In this document: positions 42,478 to 52,138 of the stretch, piece by piece | Layout of the letters: every line of letters begins with the position of its first letter | Position numbering within the stretch: position 1 is the stretch's first letter | From: Bog-950 sp964493695 | Lineage (GTDB): Bacteria; Bacteroidota; Bacteroidia; Chitinophagales; LD1 | Assembly (NCBI GenBank): GCA_964493695.1 | Contig: CAZBPG010000005.1 | Location: 1 to 64,000 of the forward strand | Reading direction: 5' to 3' | DNA: 64,000 nucleotides | Made by a program: the position numbers and the translations under genes | The notes under the pieces: model-generated | The model's input: only the letters and a program-made list of their open reading frames with translations | Told to the model about the DNA's origin: nothing | Databases searched by the model: none

Positions 42478-45400
42478 ATGCGTTTCTACCAGAACCTCTT
42501 TCTTTCAGTTTTTGCCGCTTTACTTTTTTGCCAACCGGTTCTTGCCACTCACAACATGGGTAAAGATATTCAATACGAGTGTCTGGGTTTAGTGGGTGGA
42601 AACATGCGCTACAAAATTACCATCCGTTACTATCGCAATTGTTGGGATAACCAGTCACAAAGTCAGGCAGTAAATGCACCCACCAGTGTATCTCTACAGG
42701 TTTCTGCGTTAAATTGCACTTTATCACAAACCAACTACACCGTAAATCTTGACCCCGCGGCACAACCTGCCAACGGCACTGAAGTATCACAACTTTGTCC
42801 TTCACAGATTGCCTCCAGCGGTTGCAACTGGACAAGTTCAGGTAATCCCCCTTATCCGGGAGTAGAGATATATACCTATACCAGAACCGTTGACGTGCCA
42901 CCCGGATGTACACAGGTAACTTTCGGCACTACTGATTGTTGTCGCAACGGAGCCATCAACAATATTAACAACCCGGGCGGTGAGGATTTATCTATCAAAG
43001 CAACCGTTAACAACAGTATTGACCCCGCTACCGGTCAGCCATATTGCAACAACTCTGTAGCATTTACCAATCAACCGGTTCCGTTTTTCTGCCTGGGTTC
43101 TAACGTAACCTTCAATCACGGAGCTGTGGATGTGGACGGAGATTCTCTGGTTTATTCCCTGATAAATCCGATGAACGGAGGAACACTCCCATATACCAAT
43201 ATTCTGTTTGCAGCAAACTATACGGTAAATTGTCCAATCCGTACAATACCTGCCAACTCTTTCCAGTTTAATACCCAAACAGGGCAAATGCAGTTTGTTC
43301 CGGGCTTTCAGGAACAGGATGTATTAGCGGTTCGCGTGGATGAGTATAGAGATGGTGTGCTGATTGGTTCCACAATGCGCGATATTCAGGTGGTTATTCT
43401 TAACTGCGCTATTGCTATCCCAAATCAGAACCCTATTACCAACGTGCAGAACGGAAATCAGGTAGACTCTTTAAGCGTTCAGGTTTGTCCCGGTACCCCA
43501 TTACGCTTCGATATTCTTTGCACCGACCCGGCCAACCACAACCTCGTTATAACCAGTAATATTAATACCACACCTTCTGCTATTCCGGGAGCAACGATGA
43601 CACAGGTAGGAACCGGTGATACTGTAACCGCCCGAATTGACTGGACACCCCTGCCGGGCGATACCGGTTGCCATAATTTTGTTTTGACAGCCGAAAATAA
43701 CGATTGCCCCATCAACGGTCAGTATACCAGAGTGTATTCTATTTGTGTTTTTACAGAAGTACAACTGCTTACAGCCAGCACAACGTATTGCGGAACACCG
43801 GTTCAGCTTACAGCCACCGGAGGAACCAATTTTTCATGGATACCCTCCACCGGGCCTAATGGTGTATCAAATCCTAATATTTACAACCCAACAGTTACAC
43901 CGGCAACTTCAACCATGTATTATTTCAGTTCCGATTGCGGAACAGATTCTGTGTTTGTAGGAGCCGCTCCTCCTTTCACCTATGATGCGGGACCGGGTGG
44001 AAGTATTTGTCAAAATGGCCAGTTACCGTTGAATGCTACGGTAGATAACCTATATACACCTTATCATTTTCAATGGGTGCCCGGCAATGGCTTATTGGAC
44101 CCGATAGCTAACGTACCAAACGATACTGTACCTAATCCGGTAGCAAGTCCGTTGGTAACCACAAAGTATTATCTCTATATAACCGGAGCTAACGGTTGTA
44201 CGAATGTTGACTCAGTTACTGTGAATGTAGCCGGCTCCGGACCTAACATAGTTGCACAGGCACAGCCTACCAACGTCTGTCCGGGCGATCCTGTTAACCT
44301 GAATATTGTTACTAATCCGCAAAGTTGTGGCGTTGCCCAGACTCCATGTACCGGGCATGTTGTGGAAGCGCAGATAGGAACCGGTACAGGTGTAACACCA
44401 ACCGGTTCGGCTACTCAGTATCCAACTATCTACGGCCATTACAGCAGAAGTGCCCGCCATCAGTTTTTGTACTTGCAAAGCGAGTTGAATGCGTTAGCGG
44501 GTTCCGGAGGGACTATTGACAGCATTGCATTTTATATGGATGATGTAACCGGGGTACTGGATACCATGAAGAATTTCGAGATAAAGATGGCATGCACACA
44601 AGCAACTTCATTAACCACCTGGCAACCCAACCTGGTAACAGTTTTTGTTCCCAAGAGTGTCCCGCTAGGAATTGTTGATGGATGGGTAACTCACCGGCTT
44701 GACTTCCCTTACGATTGGGATGGCTCATCGAACTTGGTAGTGGATGTTTGTTTTGACAATACCGGTAGCCCTACCGTGTTGAATAAGAAAATGCAGATGA
44801 CCCCCACATCATTTTCTTCTGTTTATTATTCAAAGGGAAATACCAGCCAGTGCGGAGTTACAGGTGTACCTACCAGCAGTGTCAACAGACCTAATGCCAA
44901 GTTTAATATTTGTGTTACAGATGTTGCAGGTTTACCCATTTTATGGACACCAAGTGTGGGACCAAATGCGCCAACTCCAGTTGATATCGTAAATCCGGTC
45001 GCGCATCCGGAATCTCCGGTGATTTACGGGGTAGATGTAACTGCTGCAAACGGCTGCCACAGTCAGGATTTTGTTTATATAAATGTAGATACATCAGTTC
45101 GCTTTTATGCATTTCCTATAGACACATTTTTCTGCAATCCGGTGCCGGTTCAGTTGACTACTGTTACTTTTGGAAATCCTTTACCAGGCAATAGTTTTAG
45201 TTATCAATGGACAAATCTTACTACTAACACATCCGCAGGAACCGGTTCGTCTATTACCGTAAATCCAACTACTAACACTGATTATTTAGTCACGCTTACA
45301 GGTGGTACTTGTACTTTGCACGACACTGTTCACGTTAGAACCGGAAACAGCATCCCTGTGAATTTGCTAATCGACTCCATTAGTTGTTTTGGAACAAATG

Positions 45401-47493
45401 ATGCTGTAATCCAAGCCCAACCTACCGGTGGCACTTTGCCTCTTAATTATTCATGGAGCAACAGCGTAACCGGTGTTGATTCTATCAATAATCTTGCTCC
45501 GGGAAATTATTCAGTTACTATTTCAGACGCATCAGGTTGCACCGGAACTGGAAGTACTTCCATTACACAACCAACTCAGTTAAGTTATACGGCTAACTTT
45601 GTAAACATTCTTTGCAATGGAGCTAACGATGGAAGCATAACTATCACGCCAAGCGGAGGTAATCCAGGTTATTCTTACCAGTGGAACCCTGCTCTAGGTA
45701 ATACCGCAAGCGCAACGGGACTTGCAGCTGGAAATTATTCTGTTACCGTTTTCGATTCGCATAATTGCACCGTTACCGTTTCTTCTGCAATTACTGAACC
45801 GGCAGCGCTAACCATAAGCATTGCTAAAACAGATGCAAGTTGCGATGCAAGTTTAGATGGAACTGCCACAGCCACAGTCAATGGCGGAACCACAAATTAT
45901 GTTTACGAGTGGAATGGTACAGCAGGCAATTCTCTCATCAGCAATTTAGATAATGGTAATCATACTTTGTTAGTTACAGACGCTAATAATTGCACCGTTA
46001 CTTCCAACTTTGTGATTGACACCCTTTATGTATTACACATTGCAACTACATCAACCAATGCTTCTTGCTTTGGTGTTTATGACGGAACTACAACTTCTTT
46101 GGTGCTGAATGGAACTGCCCCCTACGTTTACTTATGGACCCCATCGAACCAAAGTATTGCAACTGCTACCGGTTTATCTGCCGGAAATTATTCAGTGGAT
46201 GTAACAGATAACAGGAATTGCACAGCTACTGCTACAGCGATTGTAACCGAACCCACACAAATTGTTTTATCGTTCAACCATACCGATCCGCTTTGCACCG
46301 GCATCTCTAATGGAACTGCTGAAGTAACCGCCAGCGGTGGCAGCGGAACTTATTCTTACGATTGGGCATTTCTGCCGGGCACACCAGATAACAGTTCCCT
46401 TAATAATATTCCGGCTGGTGTTTATAATGTCACAGTTACCGATGTAAGCAACTGCAGCGTTCAGGGTAGTGTTACGCTGGCCAATCCACCTTCTTTGAAT
46501 GCACAACTCATTAATAAAACTGAAATTACTTGTGCCAATGCCATGGACGGTTCTGTAGAGGTTTCGGTTTCTGGAGGAACACCACCTATTTCCTTTTTGT
46601 GGGACAATAGTTCCTCTTCAGCTATTCAAAACAACCTTGCTCCTGGAAATTACACAGTGACTGTAGCCGACAATAACGGATGCGATACATCGCTCAACAT
46701 TGCATTTGTCGCACCACCATTAATTTCTGTATCTGTTCTAAATGTTGATTCAGTTTCCTGCCCTGATTATACGAATGGACGAATTCAAATTTCGGGAAGT
46801 GGCGGAACACCGGGCAATCCTGTTCCTTATGAATACTCTATAGATGGAACAACTTTCCACTCAAATGATTTATTTGAAAATTTAAGTGCCGGTGTTTATT
46901 CCCTAAAAATACGCGACAGTGAGGGATGCACAAAAGATACCACCGTGTTTATATATGAACCGGTGAAACCTGATTTGAGTATTTCCCCGCAGGATAGCAC
47001 AATTAAACTTGGTCAATCAATTACCCTTGTTTCTAATGTTAACCATTACACAGCGGCCGATGTAAACTTCTATTCATGGTCACCGGTTACAGGCTTGAAT
47101 TGTTCAGATTGCTCTTCTCCGTTAGCTGCCCCTTATACTTATACGATTTACACTTTAACAGTAAATTATCTTTCCGATTGCAGCGTTTCTCAAAGCATCA
47201 CCGTCTATGTAGGCGATGGTGAAGATTTTTATGCGCCTAATGCTTTTTCACCCAACGGTGACGGCAATAATGACGTCTTTACAATGTATGGTTTTGGTTT
47301 ATCAAAATTGAACCTTAAAATTTTTAACCGTTGGGGAGAAAAGATTTTTGATTCACAGAATCAGTGGCAGGGATGGGACGGAACTTACAAAGGGGATTTG
47401 CAAAATCCGGGAGTTTATACCTATTATGCGCAGGGAATTTATTTGAACGGAAGAACAAAAGAAAAGACCGGAACGGTTACCCTTATTAGATAG
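42478..47493 (+). CDS. SprB-repeat surface protein with gliding-type (type B) C-terminal domain
   Basis: A 1671-residue adhesin-like protein. Signal peptide (ending CQPVLAT), then a beta-rich region starting HNMGKDIQYECLGLVGG, PKD/Ig-like modules, and from about 957 to 1496 seven SprB-type repeats of about 75 residues, each with a (S/L)CxGxxDG(S/T) opening and a LAPGNYSVTVxDxxGC close. The last 90 residues (FYAPNAFSPNGDGNNDVF, FNRWGEKIF, GVYTYYAQ) are the gliding-motility-associated type B sorting domain (TIGR04131). Expected to leave by T9SS and act in surface adhesion or gliding. I prefer the ATG at 42478 over a TTG at 42460. The PorP/SprF gene follows. Confidence 0.92.
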   Translation: MRFYQNLFLSVFAALLFCQPVLATHNMGKDIQYECLGLVGGNMRYKITIRYYRNCWDNQSQSQAVNAPTSVSLQVSALNCTLSQTNYTVNLDPAAQPANGTEVSQLCPSQIASSGCNWTSSGNPPYPGVEIYTYTRTVDVPPGCTQVTFGTTDCCRNGAINNINNPGGEDLSIKATVNNSIDPATGQPYCNNSVAFTNQPVPFFCLGSNVTFNHGAVDVDGDSLVYSLINPMNGGTLPYTNILFAANYTVNCPIRTIPANSFQFNTQTGQMQFVPGFQEQDVLAVRVDEYRDGVLIGSTMRDIQVVILNCAIAIPNQNPITNVQNGNQVDSLSVQVCPGTPLRFDILCTDPANHNLVITSNINTTPSAIPGATMTQVGTGDTVTARIDWTPLPGDTGCHNFVLTAENNDCPINGQYTRVYSICVFTEVQLLTASTTYCGTPVQLTATGGTNFSWIPSTGPNGVSNPNIYNPTVTPATSTMYYFSSDCGTDSVFVGAAPPFTYDAGPGGSICQNGQLPLNATVDNLYTPYHFQWVPGNGLLDPIANVPNDTVPNPVASPLVTTKYYLYITGANGCTNVDSVTVNVAGSGPNIVAQAQPTNVCPGDPVNLNIVTNPQSCGVAQTPCTGHVVEAQIGTGTGVTPTGSATQYPTIYGHYSRSARHQFLYLQSELNALAGSGGTIDSIAFYMDDVTGVLDTMKNFEIKMACTQATSLTTWQPNLVTVFVPKSVPLGIVDGWVTHRLDFPYDWDGSSNLVVDVCFDNTGSPTVLNKKMQMTPTSFSSVYYSKGNTSQCGVTGVPTSSVNRPNAKFNICVTDVAGLPILWTPSVGPNAPTPVDIVNPVAHPESPVIYGVDVTAANGCHSQDFVYINVDTSVRFYAFPIDTFFCNPVPVQLTTVTFGNPLPGNSFSYQWTNLTTNTSAGTGSSITVNPTTNTDYLVTLTGGTCTLHDTVHVRTGNSIPVNLLIDSISCFGTNDAVIQAQPTGGTLPLNYSWSNSVTGVDSINNLAPGNYSVTISDASGCTGTGSTSITQPTQLSYTANFVNILCNGANDGSITITPSGGNPGYSYQWNPALGNTASATGLAAGNYSVTVFDSHNCTVTVSSAITEPAALTISIAKTDASCDASLDGTATATVNGGTTNYVYEWNGTAGNSLISNLDNGNHTLLVTDANNCTVTSNFVIDTLYVLHIATTSTNASCFGVYDGTTTSLVLNGTAPYVYLWTPSNQSIATATGLSAGNYSVDVTDNRNCTATATAIVTEPTQIVLSFNHTDPLCTGISNGTAEVTASGGSGTYSYDWAFLPGTPDNSSLNNIPAGVYNVTVTDVSNCSVQGSVTLANPPSLNAQLINKTEITCANAMDGSVEVSVSGGTPPISFLWDNSSSSAIQNNLAPGNYTVTVADNNGCDTSLNIAFVAPPLISVSVLNVDSVSCPDYTNGRIQISGSGGTPGNPVPYEYSIDGTTFHSNDLFENLSAGVYSLKIRDSEGCTKDTTVFIYEPVKPDLSISPQDSTIKLGQSITLVSNVNHYTAADVNFYSWSPVTGLNCSDCSSPLAAPYTYTIYTLTVNYLSDCSVSQSITVYVGDGEDFYAPNAFSPNGDGNNDVFTMYGFGLSKLNLKIFNRWGEKIFDSQNQWQGWDGTYKGDLQNPGVYTYYAQGIYLNGRTKEKTGTVTLIR

Positions 47494-47646
47494 TTGCCAG
47501 AAAAGCGAGAGAAAACAAGTAATGAATTGTAACTTTTCAACCTTTAAATCGGTAAAACAAGTTGGAATGGTGCCGAATAATATTTTTGATAAAAGTTTTG
47601 TCGAATTGAAATTTTTCTATTTTTAGTCATCTTTAAACCGAGATAA

Positions 47647-48717
47647 ATGAAAAAAGTTTTACCAATCATCCTGATTTTTGCAGCCATGTTAAAGGCATCT
47701 GCACAAGATCCGCACTTCTCTCAATTTTATATGTCGCCACTTTATCTGAATCCCGCTATGACTGGTGCATTCGATGGCAATTATCGCTTAACGGGATTGT
47801 TTCGTGGCCAGTGGGGGTCTATTTTGCAAAATGAGCAAACACCCATGTATCGCACTTATACTTTCAGTGCTGATTTCAGAACCAATAAAGGTTTTGCAAA
47901 AGGTGATGCTTTTGGTTTCGGTGCATCGTTTGTGGGTGATCAAGCTGGTGAATCAAGGTTCGGCTACAATGTTGGCGGACTTGCATTAGCATATCACAAA
48001 TCGTTGAATCAGAAAAATACAAATTATCTCGCGGTAGGATTTTCTTCTCAGATATTCCAACAAACCATTGATTTCTCTCACCTGCAGTTCGGTAGCCAGT
48101 GGGATGGCAGCGCTTATAATTCATTACTTCCTACTAACGAATTTTTAGTAGACAACAAATTTATGTATTGGGATATCAACGCAGGGTTGATGTGGTACAT
48201 GAAGATTTCGAAAAGGACAAGTGTTTATTTGGGCGCGTCTGCTTTCCACTTGAATCGTCCGGCTATTTCTTTCCTCGGAGATAAGAATGTAAAGTTGAAC
48301 ATGAAGTTTGTGGGTCATGGAGGAATTCGTTTTCCGTTAAAAGGCAGATTCGATATGCAACCAAAGTTCATTTTTATGAACCAGGGCAAATCGATGGAAT
48401 TGATTTTGGGTACCGATTTCAGAATTTTGTTTGAAGAAAGATATCCAGATGGCAACCACTTTAAGGCCGGAGCGATGTTCCGCATGGTTGGTGGAGACCC
48501 AAATGCTCCCTGGAGAGATAAAAGAATGGTGGCTGAATCTGTCATCTTGAATGCCGGTGTGGTTTGGAACGGCATTGAGTTAGGAGTAGCGTACGACATT
48601 AACGTATCACAGCTTATCAGCGGATCTAAATCCAGAGGTGGATTTGAAGTTGGTCTTGCTTACGTTGGTAAATGGAAAAAGAGAGGACCTCAAACTATTT
48701 ACTGCCCAAGATTCTAA
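47647..48717 (+). CDS. PorP/SprF family outer-membrane protein
   Basis: A 356-residue protein with a signal peptide (ending LKASAQ) and the diagnostic DPHFSQFYMSPLYLNPAMTG start of the PorP/SprF family (TIGR03519); the remainder is an outer-membrane barrel with alternating aromatic strands. Family members are needed for secretion or attachment of their neighbouring type B cargo (SprF for SprB in Flavobacterium). The placement straight after the SprB-like gene fits this. The 153-bp gap contains a possible promoter (TTTTG then TATTTTTAG near 47599-47625), and a strong terminator follows. Confidence 0.93.
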   Translation: MKKVLPIILIFAAMLKASAQDPHFSQFYMSPLYLNPAMTGAFDGNYRLTGLFRGQWGSILQNEQTPMYRTYTFSADFRTNKGFAKGDAFGFGASFVGDQAGESRFGYNVGGLALAYHKSLNQKNTNYLAVGFSSQIFQQTIDFSHLQFGSQWDGSAYNSLLPTNEFLVDNKFMYWDINAGLMWYMKISKRTSVYLGASAFHLNRPAISFLGDKNVKLNMKFVGHGGIRFPLKGRFDMQPKFIFMNQGKSMELILGTDFRILFEERYPDGNHFKAGAMFRMVGGDPNAPWRDKRMVAESVILNAGVVWNGIELGVAYDINVSQLISGSKSRGGFEVGLAYVGKWKKRGPQTIYCPRF

Positions 48718-48730
48718 CTCTATGTTGTAA

Positions 48731-48772
48731 AAAACAGAACTGCCCCGAAAACTTTCGGGGCAGTTCTGTTTT
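48731..48772. terminator. Strong terminator after the PorP/SprF gene
   Basis: A 19-bp near-perfect stem, ACAGAACTGCCCCGAAA pairing with TTTCGGGGCAGTTCTGT, flanked by A and T runs on both sides. It separates the adhesin genes from the polysaccharide cluster. Confidence 0.93.
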
Positions 48773-48797
48773 ACGCCTATAAATCAGCAAATTCAAT

Positions 48798-48805
48798 TAC
48801 GTTCG
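48798..48805 (+). promoter_or_regulatory. -7 element TACGTTCG just before a start codon
   Basis: TACGTTCG followed by CGAC and the ATG at 48810: the same four-base spacing as at 6706-6718. It is a candidate leaderless start for the first gene of the polysaccharide cluster. Confidence 0.4.
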
Positions 48806-48809
48806 CGAC

Positions 48810-50141
48810 ATGGATTCGTTAGATCTGCTTTTGCTCCCACTTTACATAGCAATTGTTTATTTCGTTGCTACACAGATTAAAAGCCGACATTCTGGAGATC
48901 CTATTTACCAGCGATACTTCGTAAAGGGTTTACAATACAAAATTGTAGGCACTTTGGGCTTTGCCTTAATCTACCTTCTTTACTATAAGGGTGGTGACAG
49001 TATAAGTTATTTTCTTGCCACCAAACCTTTGTTTAACTTAGCGCTCAATTCGCCCGAAAGGTACCTTGCTTTTGTAGGTAATTCTACGAGTGCTTACCCA
49101 CAAGAATGTTGGTATGATTGCTGGATGGTGGGAGTTGATTATTTGTTGCGAAGCAATACGACTCTCACCGTAATTCGAATTACATCTATTATCAATTTGT
49201 TTTGCTTTAACTCTTATATTGTTTGCTGTATAGTTATAAGTTTTATATCCTACATTTTCATTTTCAAAACATTTCGCCTTTTCGTAGCTATTTACCCTGC
49301 CTTAGAAAAAGAGTTTTCCATTGCCTTTCTTATGATCCCATCTGTTATTTTTTGGGGATCAGCAGTTGGCAAGGACGTTATAATGTTTAGCGGTATCATG
49401 TATTCTTTTTATTGCTTTTATCAACTTATCATATTGAAAAAGGATATAGTCTCGAATATATTTAAACTCTTAGTTACTGCTTACTTGATCTCACTAGTCC
49501 GTGGATTTATCATCATTACATTAACACCTTGCTTGATACTCATGGCTGCCATTTATTATCGTAATGCGTTTAGAAATCCTGTTATACGATTTATTGCGCT
49601 TCCTCTTTTTTTAGCCGGAGGACTGATAGCCTCTTATTTATTCATCCAAAACATTGGAAATACTATGCAATCATATAGTTTAGATTCTATGCAAAAAACT
49701 GCGGAAGGTTTTAAAAGTTGGCATAATACTTTGGGGCAAAGAAGTGAAACCTCCGCTTATTCATTAGGTGATGGCGTAAATTACAGTACTGCCGGAATTC
49801 TGCGGAAAGCTCCTTTAGCTATCGCTATTACTTTGTTTGGACCTTTCGTTTGGCAAATACGAAATATAGTTATGTTAATGTCAGGTGCCGAAAGTTTGAT
49901 CTTTCTCTATTATTTCTTTCGGGTATTTATAAATGTTCGGGCGTACCGTGCAATCGGAATCTTGTTTCGTGACCACATCATTATGTTTTGTATTCCTTTC
50001 ATTATTATCATTGCCCTTGCTATTGGTTTAACCAGCTTTAATTATGGTGCCTTGGTGAGGTATAAAATTCCCATATTACCTTTCTTTGTCGTACTGCTTG
50101 CGGTTACACGCTATAGAATTAATGTAGCGCGAAACGATTAA
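48810..50141 (+). CDS. Polytopic membrane protein, possible polysaccharide polymerase or ligase
   Basis: A 443-residue inner-membrane protein with about ten to eleven hydrophobic segments and a soluble-looking loop at about 85-110 (SPERYLAFVGNSTSAYPQEC) plus another at about 285-330 (MQKTAEGFKSWHNTLGQRSE). The topology resembles EpsG/Wzy-type polymerases or O-antigen ligases but I see no diagnostic motif. It opens a gene cluster for surface polysaccharide and lies 16 nt before the sugar aminotransferase. ABC-exporter pathways do not normally need a Wzy, so a ligase-type role or a different process is possible. Confidence 0.6.
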   Translation: MDSLDLLLLPLYIAIVYFVATQIKSRHSGDPIYQRYFVKGLQYKIVGTLGFALIYLLYYKGGDSISYFLATKPLFNLALNSPERYLAFVGNSTSAYPQECWYDCWMVGVDYLLRSNTTLTVIRITSIINLFCFNSYIVCCIVISFISYIFIFKTFRLFVAIYPALEKEFSIAFLMIPSVIFWGSAVGKDVIMFSGIMYSFYCFYQLIILKKDIVSNIFKLLVTAYLISLVRGFIIITLTPCLILMAAIYYRNAFRNPVIRFIALPLFLAGGLIASYLFIQNIGNTMQSYSLDSMQKTAEGFKSWHNTLGQRSETSAYSLGDGVNYSTAGILRKAPLAIAITLFGPFVWQIRNIVMLMSGAESLIFLYYFFRVFINVRAYRAIGILFRDHIIMFCIPFIIIIALAIGLTSFNYGALVRYKIPILPFFVVLLAVTRYRINVARND

Positions 50142-50157
50142 AGATAAATACCCTCTT

Positions 50158-51249
50158 ATGATTCCTGTTACCAAATCATTTCTCCCTCCAATTGAAAAAT
50201 ACTTTGAATACATTAAAAGTATCTGGCGTAGCGGGTATCTAACCAACAATGGTCCGTTGCTAATGGAACTTGAAGAGAGTTTGAAAAAATTCTGCGGAGC
50301 CAAATATTTCGTTTTTCTAAACAACGGAACCGCAGCATTACAAATTGCCATCAAAGGAATGGAATTGAAGGGTGAAATCGTTACTACGCCTTTTTCGTAC
50401 ATTGCTACTACTTCTTCTATTGTGTGGGAAAACTGTCGACCTGTCTTTGCTGATATTGATTTAGCAACCCTTAATATAAATCCTTCAAAAATTGAAAAAC
50501 TGATTACCCCAAAAACCTCCGCCATTCTTGCTACACATGTATATGGAATCCCTTGTAATGTTGAAGCAATTGAAAATATAGCGAAGAAGTACAAACTTAA
50601 AGTAATTTACGATGCCGCTCATGCGTTTGGAGTAAAGTATAAAGATATCCCTCTGGTAAATTATGGCGATACCTCAACCTTAAGTTTCCATGCTACTAAA
50701 CTTTTTCATACTGTAGAAGGTGGCGCTTTGATTACGAATGATGAAAACATCGCACACCGATTTTCATACCTACGAAACTTTGGACATAAAGGTCAGGAAG
50801 ATTTTTGGGGGCTGGGCATCAATGCCAAAAACTCGGAATTCCATTCAGCGATGGGTTTATGTGTACTACCTTATGTTGAGGATATTATTAAAAAAAGGAA
50901 GTATCTCTCAGCATTGTACGATGAATTCCTATTGAATAATAAAACGACCATCAGGCGTCCGGTCTTACCTGCTAACACCGAATACAATTATTCGTACTAC
51001 CCGGTTATTTTTGAAAGCGAAAAAACATTATTGAGTGTACGTGACTCATTAAATGCAGATTTTATTTACCCCCGCAGATACTTTTATCCAAGTTTGTCGA
51101 AAGTGAATTATGTACAAAAACAGTCGGTTCCAACGAGTGAGGACATTTCTAAACGTGTTTTATGTTTGCCTTTGTATTATGAATTAGAAGCAGAGCAAGT
51201 AAACCGAATTTGCGAGATTGTTCTTCACGTACTCCACTTTAAATCATAG
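50158..51249 (+). CDS. DegT/DnrJ/EryC1/StrS sugar aminotransferase
   Basis: A 363-residue PLP enzyme of the sugar-aminotransferase family. Key segments are FLNNGTAALQIA near residue 53, TTPFSYIATTSSI, YDAAHAFGV (Asp152) and FHATKLFHTVEGG with the Schiff-base Lys181. Such enzymes transaminate a nucleotide-linked 4-keto-6-deoxysugar. Because an N-formyltransferase of the dTDP-Qui4N type is in the same cluster, VioA-like production of dTDP-4-amino-4,6-dideoxyglucose is the most likely role; that is inference. Confidence 0.88.
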   Translation: MIPVTKSFLPPIEKYFEYIKSIWRSGYLTNNGPLLMELEESLKKFCGAKYFVFLNNGTAALQIAIKGMELKGEIVTTPFSYIATTSSIVWENCRPVFADIDLATLNINPSKIEKLITPKTSAILATHVYGIPCNVEAIENIAKKYKLKVIYDAAHAFGVKYKDIPLVNYGDTSTLSFHATKLFHTVEGGALITNDENIAHRFSYLRNFGHKGQEDFWGLGINAKNSEFHSAMGLCVLPYVEDIIKKRKYLSALYDEFLLNNKTTIRRPVLPANTEYNYSYYPVIFESEKTLLSVRDSLNADFIYPRRYFYPSLSKVNYVQKQSVPTSEDISKRVLCLPLYYELEAEQVNRICEIVLHVLHFKS

Positions 51250-51284
51250 TTTAAAAAGATAGATTCGCCTCCCTATAAGAAGCC

Positions 51285-52130
51285 ATGACAAATAAGGACG
51301 CAAATGACGAATGGTCACAGGTTTTAGAACCGACTTCTAATCCTTTAAAACTTAACTTTCGCGAGTTGTGGCATTACCGCGATTTGATTTTTCTTTTCGT
51401 AAAAAGAGATTTTGTTGCAGTATACAAGCAAACCGTCTTAGGACCGCTTTGGCATTTTATTCAGCCCCTTTTTGCAAGTGCGGTGTATGTTATCTTTGGC
51501 TCTTTTGCAAATATTCCAACCGATGAACTGCCCCGTGTTTTATTCTGTCTTTCGGGGGTAATACTTTGGAATTATTTCTCATCCTGCCTTACTAAAACAT
51601 CCAACACCTTTATTGGTAATGCGCATATTTTCGGCAAAGTGTATTTCCCGCGCTTAGCTATTCCCATTTCAGTTGTCATTTCAAACCTGATGAGTTTTTT
51701 CATTCAGTTACTGCTGTTAATTCCGTTTCTGTTTTATTACCGCAACAACATTCAACCAAATATTTTTCTGTTTACGCTACCCATATGGGTCGCTGTTATT
51801 GCTATGATGGGACTCGGGTTTGGCGTCATTGTTTCCTCATTAACAATTAAATACCGCGACCTAATTTATCTTATCTCATTCAGTGTACAGTTAGCCATGT
51901 ATGCCACACCGGTCATCTATCCGCTATCATTAATTCCTAAACGATTTCAATTTATTGCTTCGCTTAATCCCGTTTCACCGGTAATGGAAGTCTTCAGATA
52001 TGCTCTTTTGGGTAAAGGAACGTTCACCCATGCAAGCGTTTGGTATAGTATTGGGTTTGCCGTAGCAATTATGGTGATTGGCATTGTACTCTTTAACCAA
52101 GCCGAGAAAGATTTTATGGATACAGTTTAG
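51285..52130 (+). CDS. Polysaccharide ABC exporter permease (Wzm-like)
   Basis: A 281-residue inner-membrane ABC-2 permease with about six hydrophobic segments and the family's amphipathic N-terminal FRELWHYRDLIFLFVKRDF, then YKQTVLGPLWHFIQPL and the central KYRDLIYLISFSVQ. It would export a lipid-linked polysaccharide across the inner membrane together with the ATPase encoded 8 nt downstream. Confidence 0.9.
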   Translation: MTNKDANDEWSQVLEPTSNPLKLNFRELWHYRDLIFLFVKRDFVAVYKQTVLGPLWHFIQPLFASAVYVIFGSFANIPTDELPRVLFCLSGVILWNYFSSCLTKTSNTFIGNAHIFGKVYFPRLAIPISVVISNLMSFFIQLLLLIPFLFYYRNNIQPNIFLFTLPIWVAVIAMMGLGFGVIVSSLTIKYRDLIYLISFSVQLAMYATPVIYPLSLIPKRFQFIASLNPVSPVMEVFRYALLGKGTFTHASVWYSIGFAVAIMVIGIVLFNQAEKDFMDTV

Positions 52131-52138
52131 AAGAAACC

